A stretch of 33,782 bases of DNA, taken from NCBI GenBank assembly GCA_947058885.1, contig CAMSIF010000016.1:1-33782 (forward strand), given 5' to 3'. Source of the DNA: an uncultured Clostridia bacterium (lineage in GTDB: Bacteria > Bacillota > Clostridia > Oscillospirales > Oscillospiraceae). A program made the position numbers and the translations under genes. A model generated the notes under the pieces. It saw nothing but the letters and a program-made list of their open reading frames with translations, had not been told where the DNA came from and ran no database searches. Positions 8,091 to 15,668 of this stretch are shown piece by piece; within the stretch, counting starts at the first letter, position 1, and each line of letters opens with the position of its first letter.

Positions 8091-10178
8091 ATGGAAGAGG
8101 TTAAAAAGACAGCAGCTTCAGACGGTGGGTGCCAATGTCATGGGCACTGTGGGCATGAACATGAGCATGAGCATAAACATCATCACCATGAACACAGCCA
8201 TTGCTGCGGGCATGAACACCACGAACAGGAGCACCATCATGACCACTGTGGCTGCGGCTATGAACACGGACATAACCACGACGGCGGCTGCGGTTGCGGC
8301 CACGACCACAACCATGAGCAGGACCCCGCTGAGGCACGGAAAGAACTTATTACCTTGGCCGCTGGCGCGGCTCTGCTGGCGGTTGGTCTTTTATTGCGGG
8401 CGTTCCTGCCGGGGACGCCGCTGGTGGGAACGGTTGTGCTGGTTGCGGCATTTGTTGTTGTAGCAGCGGATATTGCTGTGCAGGCGGTGAACAATATCCG
8501 GCATGGCGACGTGTTTGGCGAGAACTTTTTGATGACCATTGCCGGTATTGGCGCGGTTTGCATCGGGGAGATTCCTGAGGGCGTGCTGGTATTTCTGCTG
8601 TATCGTTTTGGAGAATATTTGCAGACAAAGGCTGTATCCTCCTCCAGAAAATCTATTTCTGCTCTTCTGGACGTGCGGCCGGACCGGGCCAATCTGCTGG
8701 AGAACGGCCAGAGCAGAGAAGTGGACGCGCAGGCCGTTGCGGTAGGTCAAATCATCCTCGTCCGGGCAGGGGAGAAGGTCCCCCTTGACGGCGTGGTGGT
8801 CTCTGGAGTCTCCCAGCTGGATACGGCGGCACTGACCGGAGAATCCATGCCCCGGGAAACCGGGCCGGGGCAGTCTGTCTTGGCGGGCTGCATTAATCTA
8901 AGCGGCGCGTTGGAACTGCGGGTGGAGAAATCCTTTGGGGAGTCTACTGCCAGCAAGATTTTAGAGATGGTGGAGCACGCCTCTGAGAAAAAAGCTGCCA
9001 GTGAAAAATTTATTACCAGGTTTGCGCGAGTGTATACCCCTATTGTCTGTCTCGCCGCAGTAGTTGTAGCGGTCCTTCCTCCGCTGGTGGGGCTCATGGA
9101 CTGGAGCGCATCTCTTTACAGCGCACTGTGCTTTTTAGCAATTTCTTGTCCCTGTGCATTGGTGATTTCCGTGCCGCTCAGTTTCTTTGCCGGGATTGGG
9201 CGTGCGTCTAGAGAAGGGATTCTTGTTAAGGGCGGCAACCATTTGGAGACACTGGCCGAAGCCGAAATTGTTGCCTTTGATAAGACTGGCACCTTGACGG
9301 AAGGAAAATTCTCGGTATCGAAGTGCATCCCTGCACAGGGCGTTTCCCAGGAAAAACTTCTGGAACTGGCGGCCTTGGCGGAGAGCAGGTCAACTCACCC
9401 CATTGCTCAATCCATTCTCGCGGCGGCGGGAACGGTGGATGCCAGTTCTATCTCCGATTCCCAGGAGGCGGCGGGGCATGGCGTGGCTGTCACCGCCAAC
9501 GGACGGCGAATTATTGCTGGTAAGGGAAAATACTTGTCGGAGCTTGGGATTTCTGTACCAGAAATCGAAACAGGAGCTGCCACAGCTGTGTATGTGGCGA
9601 TGGACGGCGTATACCAGGGCGCCGTACTACTGCGGGACGCCCCGAAGCCGGATGCCAAGGATGCCATTGCCCAGCTTAAAGGATTGGGTGTGCGCAAGAC
9701 CGCTATGCTCTCTGGAGACACCCAGCAGGCGGCGGAGGAAATTGGCAGGGAACTTGGGCTGGACACCGCTGTGGGACAGCTGCTGCCGGAAGACAAGTTG
9801 CGAGAGCTGGAAAATCTGCGCGGCAGTTTGAGCGGGAAAGGGAAACTGCTCTACGCCGGGGACGGTATTAATGATACTCCAGTGCTGGCCGCTGCGGACG
9901 TAGGCATCGCTATGGGCGGGCTGGGGGCTGATGCCGCCATTGAAACCGCCGATGTCATTATCATGGGAGATGAGCCGGGGAAGATTGCCTGCGGCATCCG
10001 TATCGCCCGGAGAACATCCAGAATTGCTACTGAAAACATTGTTTTTTCTATCGCGGTAAAGGTCCTGGTGATGCTGCTGTCCGTTTTTGGACTGGTGGAG
10101 CTGTGGGCAGCTGTGTTTGCTGACGTGGGCGTTTGTATGCTATGTGTGCTCAATACCCTCAGGATTAACCGAAAATAG
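8091..10178 (+). CDS. P1B-type heavy-metal (Zn/Cd/Pb) translocating ATPase with His/Cys-rich N-terminus
   Basis: TGES, CPCALVIS, DKTGTLT, STHPIAQSI, GDGINDTPVLAAADVGIAMG, final-TM Asp (FADVG). Confidence 0.96.
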   Translation: MEEVKKTAASDGGCQCHGHCGHEHEHEHKHHHHEHSHCCGHEHHEQEHHHDHCGCGYEHGHNHDGGCGCGHDHNHEQDPAEARKELITLAAGAALLAVGLLLRAFLPGTPLVGTVVLVAAFVVVAADIAVQAVNNIRHGDVFGENFLMTIAGIGAVCIGEIPEGVLVFLLYRFGEYLQTKAVSSSRKSISALLDVRPDRANLLENGQSREVDAQAVAVGQIILVRAGEKVPLDGVVVSGVSQLDTAALTGESMPRETGPGQSVLAGCINLSGALELRVEKSFGESTASKILEMVEHASEKKAASEKFITRFARVYTPIVCLAAVVVAVLPPLVGLMDWSASLYSALCFLAISCPCALVISVPLSFFAGIGRASREGILVKGGNHLETLAEAEIVAFDKTGTLTEGKFSVSKCIPAQGVSQEKLLELAALAESRSTHPIAQSILAAAGTVDASSISDSQEAAGHGVAVTANGRRIIAGKGKYLSELGISVPEIETGAATAVYVAMDGVYQGAVLLRDAPKPDAKDAIAQLKGLGVRKTAMLSGDTQQAAEEIGRELGLDTAVGQLLPEDKLRELENLRGSLSGKGKLLYAGDGINDTPVLAAADVGIAMGGLGADAAIETADVIIMGDEPGKIACGIRIARRTSRIATENIVFSIAVKVLVMLLSVFGLVELWAAVFADVGVCMLCVLNTLRINRK
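8130..8335 (+). repeat. Low-complexity His-codon-rich tract within the ATPase gene
   Basis: Repeating CAT/CAC-GAA/GAG-rich codons encode HGHCGHEHEHEHKHHHHEHSHCCGHEHHEQEHHHDHCGCG. Confidence 0.9.
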
Positions 10179-10202
10179 CCTCTATACGATGTGGCGCGAA
10201 TT

Positions 10203-10244
10203 TCACCCCCTCCGCATATACTGTGCGGAAGGGGTGATTTTTTT
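10203..10244 (+). terminator. Intrinsic terminator of the ATPase gene, overlapping the downstream RBS
   Basis: TCACCCCcTCCGCA-N7-TGCGGAaGGGGTGA followed by TTTTTTT. Confidence 0.85.
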
Positions 10245-10761
10245 GGAGCAGTATTTAGGGCTGACGCCCTATAACCGCGAGGCGGCGGTTCAATATGCCC
10301 ACAAGTGGGCTTACGGCAGAAATCCCGCGTTTTACGACTATGAATGTATTGGAGGCGATTGTACCAATTTTGCCTCCCAATGCGTTTATGCTGGAAGCGG
10401 TGTGATGAATTTCACAAAGGATTTTGGCTGGTATTACATCAATGCTAACAATAAGGCCCCGGCATGGACTGGGGTGGAGTTCTTTTACAATTTTATGACC
10501 AGAACGGCCCCCACTGTAGGACCTGTGGCAGTGGACGCGTCTATTGGACAGCTTTTGCCTGGAGATGTGGTGCAGCTCTCTTTCTCTGGTGACACCTGGG
10601 AACACTCGCCGGTGGTGGTGAAGCTTCTGCGGATACCCGCTTTGCAGCCGGCTGACGTACTCATTGCCGCCCACAGCTATGATTCCGACAACAGGCCCTT
10701 GAGTTCCTATGACTACATGGGCATTCGGTTTCTGCATTTTACCGGCGTTAGAAGGGGCTAG
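10243..10761 (+). CDS. Amidase_6-like (putative amidase domain) protein
   Basis: YNREAAVQYAHKWAYGRNPAFYDYECIGGDCTNFASQCVYAG. Probable TTG start behind SD GGAAGGGGTG; an alternative in-frame ATG is at 10189. Confidence 0.8.
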   Translation: MEQYLGLTPYNREAAVQYAHKWAYGRNPAFYDYECIGGDCTNFASQCVYAGSGVMNFTKDFGWYYINANNKAPAWTGVEFFYNFMTRTAPTVGPVAVDASIGQLLPGDVVQLSFSGDTWEHSPVVVKLLRIPALQPADVLIAAHSYDSDNRPLSSYDYMGIRFLHFTGVRRG

Positions 10762-10840
10762 AACCGCACTAAAACTGCTAAGAACATAAGCAATCCATAT
10801 GTATGGTCCGCGCCGGAAGTTTTTCTCCCGGCGCAGCGGG

Positions 10841-11074
10841 TTATAGTTCGCTGAAAGTGTAGCGGTGTTTCCGTCCGCCCTCCAGGAGAGCTTCGATAAC
10901 CTCAACGCCGTTATGCTCTGTAGCCAAGTACTCTACGGAACGCTCCCGCATATACTGCTCCTGGACATATTTTGCCGGGTCCTCCAGGCGCAGTTCCAGA
11001 ATCTCACGGTTATCCGGCAATTGGCTGCCGCTGCATGGAATGAAGGTCTCCTTAATAACTTCGTAGGTTTTCAT
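10841..11074 (-). CDS. Small conserved hypothetical protein (77 aa)
   Basis: Intact ORF MKTYEVIKETFIPCSGSQLPDNREILELRLEDPAKYVQEQY... with coding-like composition. Confidence 0.6.
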   Translation of the reverse strand: MKTYEVIKETFIPCSGSQLPDNREILELRLEDPAKYVQEQYMRERSVEYLATEHNGVEVIEALLEGGRKHRYTFSEL

Positions 11075-11171
11075 GATTTTTCTCCTTTCTTCCGTCTGCT
11101 TGGACGATTTGCCTTATCCTGCGTCAAATTGCAGAATATTATACGGACCGCGCTTGTAACAGAACTGTAAC

Positions 11172-11200
11172 TGGACTTTTCCCAGGAAATTTGTTATACT
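11172..11200 (+). promoter_or_regulatory. Promoter of ABC-F leader transcript
   Basis: TGGACT-17 nt-TATACT with extended -10 (TGT TATACT). Confidence 0.6.
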
Positions 11201-11229
11201 ATTGGCAGTTAATAGGAAAGGGTGAAAAA

Positions 11230-11241
11230 ATGATCGGCTAA
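11230..11241 (+). CDS. Putative 3-codon leader peptide MIG*
   Basis: SD-like AGGAAAGGGTG then ATG ATC GGC TAA, in the leader of an ABC-F gene. Confidence 0.55.
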   Translation: MIG

Positions 11242-11377
11242 TTTGATTTTCGTGTTGCAGGATGTTTTCCGGAGGCGTGCGCAATGGCGGACGTCTGGGT
11301 CCTGTTGCCGAAAGTCAGAGGATGCCAGGTCGTTTTTGCCGGAGCAATGCGCTTCGGTGCGCCCTGTTGTGTTTTCC

Positions 11378-11409
11378 ACTGCTTTCGGTATGTCCGGAAG
11401 CAGTTTTTT
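11378..11409 (+). terminator. Leader (attenuator) terminator upstream of ABC-F
   Basis: ACTGCTTTCGG-TATGT-CCGGAAGCAGT (11 bp, one G.U) followed by a T run, 35 nt before the ABC-F ATG. Confidence 0.75.
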
Positions 11410-11444
11410 GCCGCCCGAAAGGCGGCGGAAGGGAGGACAACCAT

Positions 11445-13007
11445 ATGCTTCAAATTAAAAATCTTACCTTAACTCATAGAAAAGACCTGCGGACGCTGGT
11501 GGAAAATTTCTCTTTCGTTCTCAATAGCGGCGATAAGGCCGTAGTCATCGGGGAGGAGGGGAATGGAAAATCTACCATCCTTAAATGGATTTATGACCCG
11601 TCGATGGTGGAATCCTACTGTCAGTATAGCGGCGAAAAGGCTGGAGATGCCGGTATTATGGGCTACCTTGCTCAGGAAATTCCAGCGGAGGAACGGGCTT
11701 TAAGCGTCTATGAATTTTGCTTGAAGTCGTCCAGCTTTCTGGACCTGACGCCAAAAGAATTGGGGGAAATCGCCAGTCAGCTTCGGTTCCCGGCAGAGGA
11801 ATTCTACAGTGACCAGCCTGTAGAAACGTTGTCCGGCGGAGAACAGATTAAATTGCAGCTGGGACGGGTGATGTTTGCGCGGCCGGAGACACTGCTGCTG
11901 GACGAGCCTTCCAGCGATTTGGACCTGGAGACACTGAAATGGCTGGAGAATTTCATCAGAGATTATAAAGGTATTGTCCTTTACATCTCCCATGATGAGA
12001 CGCTTATCGAGAATACCGCCAACCTAGTACTCCACATTGAGCACCCCCGGGAGGGAAAGCCTCCGAGGTGCGGCGCATTCCGGCTGGACTACCGGACGTA
12101 TGTCCAGCGGCGGGACGCGGGTATCGCTATACAGACCCGTCAAGCCAGAAAGGAACAGGACGAGTACAAGAAAAAAATGGAGCGTTACCGCAAAATTCAG
12201 CAGAGCGTGGAGCACGCCCAGAATACCGTTTCCCGGCAGGACCCCAGTACAGGACGCCTGCTGAAAAAGAAAATGCACGCGGTGCAATCTTTGGGACGGC
12301 GATTTGAACGAGAGGCGGAAAACATGACCCAGCTTCCGGAAGTGGAGCTGGCCGCGTTCCTGCGGTTCCCTGAAGAGGTACGGCTGCCAGCGGGAAAAGT
12401 GGTTCTCGATTTGCAGCTGGAAGAGCTGTGCGCCGGGGAAAAACTGCTGGCAAAAAATATACGGCTGCGGGTAATGGGTGGTGAAAAGGTAGGAATCCTT
12501 GGCCCCAATGGTTCGGGAAAGACCACCTTGCTGCGGCGCGTTCAAGCGGAGCTGCTGCCACGCAGGGACATTCACGCCGCCTATATGTCCCAAGACTACG
12601 CCGAAACCTTGCCGTTGGATTTAACGCCTGTCCAATATCTGGCACCCCAGGGGGATTTGGCTTCGGAGACAAAGGCCAGAACCTTCCTGGGAAGTATCCG
12701 GTATGCCCGGGAGGAGATGAGCCACCCTATTCGGGAACTCTCAGGCGGGCAGAAGGCAAAGCTGCTGCTGACCAAAATGATGCTGGATGGCGTGAATGTG
12801 CTGGTTTTGGACGAGCCTACCAGAAACTTTTCGCCTATTTCCGGCCCCAATGTCCGGCAGGCAATCTCTGCGTTTGGCGGTACGGTTATCAGTGTGTCCC
12901 ATGACAGAAAGTTCCTAACAGAAGTATGTGACAAGCTGTTTCTCTTTACAGCTTCTGGGCTTGTTCCGGTGGACCGTGAGGGGTTGCAAGAGGAGGTAAA
13001 TATATGA
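11445..13007 (+). CDS. ABC-F family ATPase (possible antibiotic-resistance ribosome protection type)
   Basis: Two ABC domains (GEEGNGKSTIL/LSGGEQIKLQLGR/LLLDEPSSDLD and GPNGSGKTTLL/LSGGQKAKLLLTKM/LVLDEPT), charged linker, no TM segments. Start is ATG 11445 rather than 11262. Confidence 0.9.
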   Translation: MLQIKNLTLTHRKDLRTLVENFSFVLNSGDKAVVIGEEGNGKSTILKWIYDPSMVESYCQYSGEKAGDAGIMGYLAQEIPAEERALSVYEFCLKSSSFLDLTPKELGEIASQLRFPAEEFYSDQPVETLSGGEQIKLQLGRVMFARPETLLLDEPSSDLDLETLKWLENFIRDYKGIVLYISHDETLIENTANLVLHIEHPREGKPPRCGAFRLDYRTYVQRRDAGIAIQTRQARKEQDEYKKKMERYRKIQQSVEHAQNTVSRQDPSTGRLLKKKMHAVQSLGRRFEREAENMTQLPEVELAAFLRFPEEVRLPAGKVVLDLQLEELCAGEKLLAKNIRLRVMGGEKVGILGPNGSGKTTLLRRVQAELLPRRDIHAAYMSQDYAETLPLDLTPVQYLAPQGDLASETKARTFLGSIRYAREEMSHPIRELSGGQKAKLLLTKMMLDGVNVLVLDEPTRNFSPISGPNVRQAISAFGGTVISVSHDRKFLTEVCDKLFLFTASGLVPVDREGLQEEVNI

Positions 13008-13666
13008 AAAAGGCTGCCATAATGCTGTACTCGCTGTTCTCACTTCAGGAGATTAGCTGTTTGACAGAGCTGTTCCGGTTTTACGATAAGGAGATGGTGA
13101 CCTTCTCCGCCGGACGGGAGCCGGTCTACAGCGAGGATGGATTTCATATCCTCCCGGACCGGAAATTCTCCGAATTCTGCCGGGAGGAGTTTGACTGCCT
13201 GGTTCTACCTGGAATCTGGGAGCCGCTGCCGGTCATGCTTGACCAACGGAATATCCGGTTTCTGGAGCAATTTTATGGAGAGAACGAGTTGATTATCGCC
13301 GCGATCTCCGCAGGCCCCATTTTACTCGGAAAAGCGGGTCTTCTGGAAAACAGGCGATTCACCTCCGGCGTGTTTGAGGAGTTTTTAGACGCCTTTCCAG
13401 TCATGCCCAGGTCCGGCATTGTGAGAAAGCCGCTGGTGGAGGACGGAAACCTGATTACGGCTATTGGCGATGCCTTCCGGGAGTTTGCCGTTGCCGTCGG
13501 CCATAAAGTTGGGATTGACTGCCCAGATTCTATATTCTCCGGGGTGGAGGGAAAGATCTATTCAAAAGAGGATTTGACCTACCATTTGCCGCCCGAGGAA
13601 ATGGATGCGGCCCGCGCCTATTGGGACAAATGCCTGTCCGCCGCCGGAGAGAAGAATGGCCTGTAA
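13004..13666 (+). CDS. DJ-1/PfpI-like protein
   Basis: MKKAAIMLYSLFSLQEISCLTELF, CLVLPG, nucleophile-elbow-like IIAAISAGPILLGKAGLL; overlaps the ABC-F stop by 4 nt (ATGA). Confidence 0.8.
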   Translation: MKKAAIMLYSLFSLQEISCLTELFRFYDKEMVTFSAGREPVYSEDGFHILPDRKFSEFCREEFDCLVLPGIWEPLPVMLDQRNIRFLEQFYGENELIIAAISAGPILLGKAGLLENRRFTSGVFEEFLDAFPVMPRSGIVRKPLVEDGNLITAIGDAFREFAVAVGHKVGIDCPDSIFSGVEGKIYSKEDLTYHLPPEEMDAARAYWDKCLSAAGEKNGL

Positions 13667-13695
13667 AAAATACCGCGCCAGCTTGATAAAAACGC

Positions 13696-13726
13696 TTGAC
13701 ATTGACGCCGCGTCATGGGCTATTCT
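13696..13726 (+). promoter_or_regulatory. MerR-type promoter with 19-bp spacer and dyad
   Basis: TTGACA-19 nt-TATTCT; the spacer contains perfect TGACG-CCG-CGTCA (13703-13715). Confidence 0.8.
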
Positions 13727-13747
13727 TTGTTTTGGGAGGTGAAAACC

Positions 13748-14521
13748 GTGTGCTATACCGTCAATGAACTGGCCCGGCTTTCGGGCCTCACGCCCCGTGC
13801 GCTGCGTTATTACGATTCCATTGGACTGCTGCGTCCAGCTCGGGACAGAGCCAATGACTACAGGCGTTACACCGCCGCCGAGGTGGACCGTCTCCAACAG
13901 ATTTTGCTCTATCGGGAAATGGGCCTGCCTCTGGAAGAGATTCGCCGGATTCTGGACGCACCAGACTTTAACCAGGCCGGGGCTCTGCGGGAGCATCTGA
14001 GCCGCCTCCTGATACAACGGCAGCGGGTGGAGGAGCTCATTCAGACCGTCAGCCGCACATTGGATAGTTTGGAAGGAGGAACTGTCATGAACGACCAAGA
14101 AAAATTTGAGGGCATGAAACAGCGGGCTATTCAGGAGAACGAGTCCGCTTATGGCCAGGAGGTCCGGGAGAAGTACGGAGATCAGGTTGTAGATCTGGTA
14201 AACCGCCGCTTCGGACAGATGCGAGAGGAGGATTGGAATCAGATGAGGGAGGAAGAAACTAGTTATCTGGAAGCCCTCCGGCGTGCTGTAGCGGCAGGGG
14301 ACTGCGAGGGCAGGGATGCCCAGGAGGCCTGCCGCCTCCACAGAAGCTGGCTGCTCCATTACTGGACGCCGGAGATGCTGACACCGCAGAGCCATCAAGA
14401 CCTGGTGGCAATGTATTGCCAGGACGAACGGTTCCAGACGTACTACGAGAAGGTAGCTCCGGGATGCGCGGAATTTTTCGGCAGGGCAGTACGGGCCTTC
14501 TATCAGGGAGACGCACAATAA
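13748..14521 (+). CDS. MerR-family regulator with TipAS-like C-terminal domain
   Basis: CYTVNELARLSGLTPRALRYYDSIGLLRPARDRANDYRRYTAAEVDRLQQI plus a TipAS-like C-terminal domain. GTG start behind GGGAGGTG. Confidence 0.9.
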   Translation: MCYTVNELARLSGLTPRALRYYDSIGLLRPARDRANDYRRYTAAEVDRLQQILLYREMGLPLEEIRRILDAPDFNQAGALREHLSRLLIQRQRVEELIQTVSRTLDSLEGGTVMNDQEKFEGMKQRAIQENESAYGQEVREKYGDQVVDLVNRRFGQMREEDWNQMREEETSYLEALRRAVAAGDCEGRDAQEACRLHRSWLLHYWTPEMLTPQSHQDLVAMYCQDERFQTYYEKVAPGCAEFFGRAVRAFYQGDAQ

Positions 14522-14524
14522 CCG

Positions 14525-14563
14525 ATATTTAGGGGCGGGACGGTTGTCCTGCCCCTGAAATAT
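14525..14563 (+). terminator. Terminator-like hairpin after the MerR gene
   Basis: ATATTTAGGGGCGGGAC-N4-GTCCTGCCCCTGAAATAT. Confidence 0.5.
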
Positions 14564-14653
14564 TCCAGCGGGCCGACAAAACCGGCGCGGATATGGCAGG
14601 GAGAATGTGTTACAGTGTTCTGGAGAACGCCGGAAAATAGGGGGATGCCGAAA

Positions 14654-15616
14654 ATGGAACTGGGGATTATGGTCGCTATTTTTCTTGCCGGAATTATCCT
14701 AATTTTAAAAGGCGGGAATTTTTTTGTGGACGCCGCTTCCTGGATTGCGGAGGCCAGCGGAATTCCCAAGCTGATTATCGGGGCGACGATTGTCAGCGTG
14801 GCTACTACGCTCCCGGAGATGCTGGTGTCCATGATGGCCGCCGCTCAGGGGAAAGCAGACATGTCTGTGGGCAACGCCGTGGGAAGCGTAACCGCAAATT
14901 TAGGACTGATTATGGCAATTTCTCTGCTTTGCATGCCGGGGCTTATCAGAAGACGGGACTACTTTGTAAAGTCCATTCTCATGATGACAGCGGCGGGTAT
15001 CGTCGTTATTGGCGGGATGCAGGGCCGGGTAGGAAGCCGGTTGACGGTAGTGCTCCTGGCGGTTTTTCTTATCTTTCTTTTGGAAAATCTGCGGTCCGCG
15101 AAGGGTTCTGCAACTGTCGGTGGAGAGATCTATGGAAAAAAACGCTTACCCCCAGGGAAAAGAGAGGTTGTTTTTAATTGCGTGAAATTTGTCCTGGGGG
15201 CCGCAGGCGTGGTGCTGGGAGCGGATATGTTGGTGGACAGCGGCAGCGTACTGGCAAGATTAGCGGGCGTATCCGAGCGGATTATCGGTGTGACCATCGT
15301 TGCAATAGGCACATCTCTGCCGGAACTGGCGACTACTGTGACTGCGGTAGCAAAGAAGCAGTCCGCTCTGTCAGTGGGAAATATTTTGGGAGCAAATATC
15401 CTGGATTTGACCTTGATTTTGCCTGTAAGCGCCCTAATTTCCGGAAAACCGCTCCCTATTGCCCAGACCGCCGCCCACATTGATCTGCCGGCCTGTCTGC
15501 TGGTAGGGGCAATCGCTGTGGTTCCGCCAGTCTTTACGGCCAGGTTCCACCGATGGCAGGGCTTTTTACTGCTGGCAGTCTACGCCGCCTATGTGTGGCT
15601 GACCTGCTGTTCGTGA
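14654..15616 (+). CDS. Calcium/sodium antiporter (CaCA, YrbG-like)
   Basis: Two internal repeats: IIGATIVSVATTLPEMLVSM...VGNAVGSVTANLG and IIGVTIVAIGTSLPELATTV...VGNILGANILDL; multiple TM segments. Confidence 0.92.
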   Translation: MELGIMVAIFLAGIILILKGGNFFVDAASWIAEASGIPKLIIGATIVSVATTLPEMLVSMMAAAQGKADMSVGNAVGSVTANLGLIMAISLLCMPGLIRRRDYFVKSILMMTAAGIVVIGGMQGRVGSRLTVVLLAVFLIFLLENLRSAKGSATVGGEIYGKKRLPPGKREVVFNCVKFVLGAAGVVLGADMLVDSGSVLARLAGVSERIIGVTIVAIGTSLPELATTVTAVAKKQSALSVGNILGANILDLTLILPVSALISGKPLPIAQTAAHIDLPACLLVGAIAVVPPVFTARFHRWQGFLLLAVYAAYVWLTCCS

Positions 15617-15623
15617 ATACATA

Positions 15624-15668
15624 AAAATAGCTGAGAACGGCGTTTTGCCGCTCCCAGCTATCTTTTTA
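15624..15668. terminator. Bidirectional terminator between convergent genes
   Basis: AAAAATAGCTGaGAaCGGC-GTTTT-GCCGcTCcCAGCTATcTTTTT. Confidence 0.85.

Noticed and set aside
8130-8335. Repetitive CAT-rich segment as a CRISPR or tandem-repeat array
   Set aside because: No regular repeat-spacer structure; it is protein-coding low complexity.
8125-8463. Alternative-frame and antisense ORFs across the His-rich tract
   Set aside because: Caused by the repetitive CAT/CAC-GA codon pattern; the main P-type ATPase frame explains the region.
11262-11444. N-terminal extension of the ABC-F ORF (MFSGGVRNGG...)
   Set aside because: No good SD, and the stretch contains the putative attenuator terminator; the ABC-F domain starts naturally at ATG 11445 (MLQIKNLTL).
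13562-14518. 318-aa ORF antisense to the MerR gene
   Set aside because: The overlapping MerR-TipAS gene has clear family motifs, RBS and promoter; the antisense product has none.
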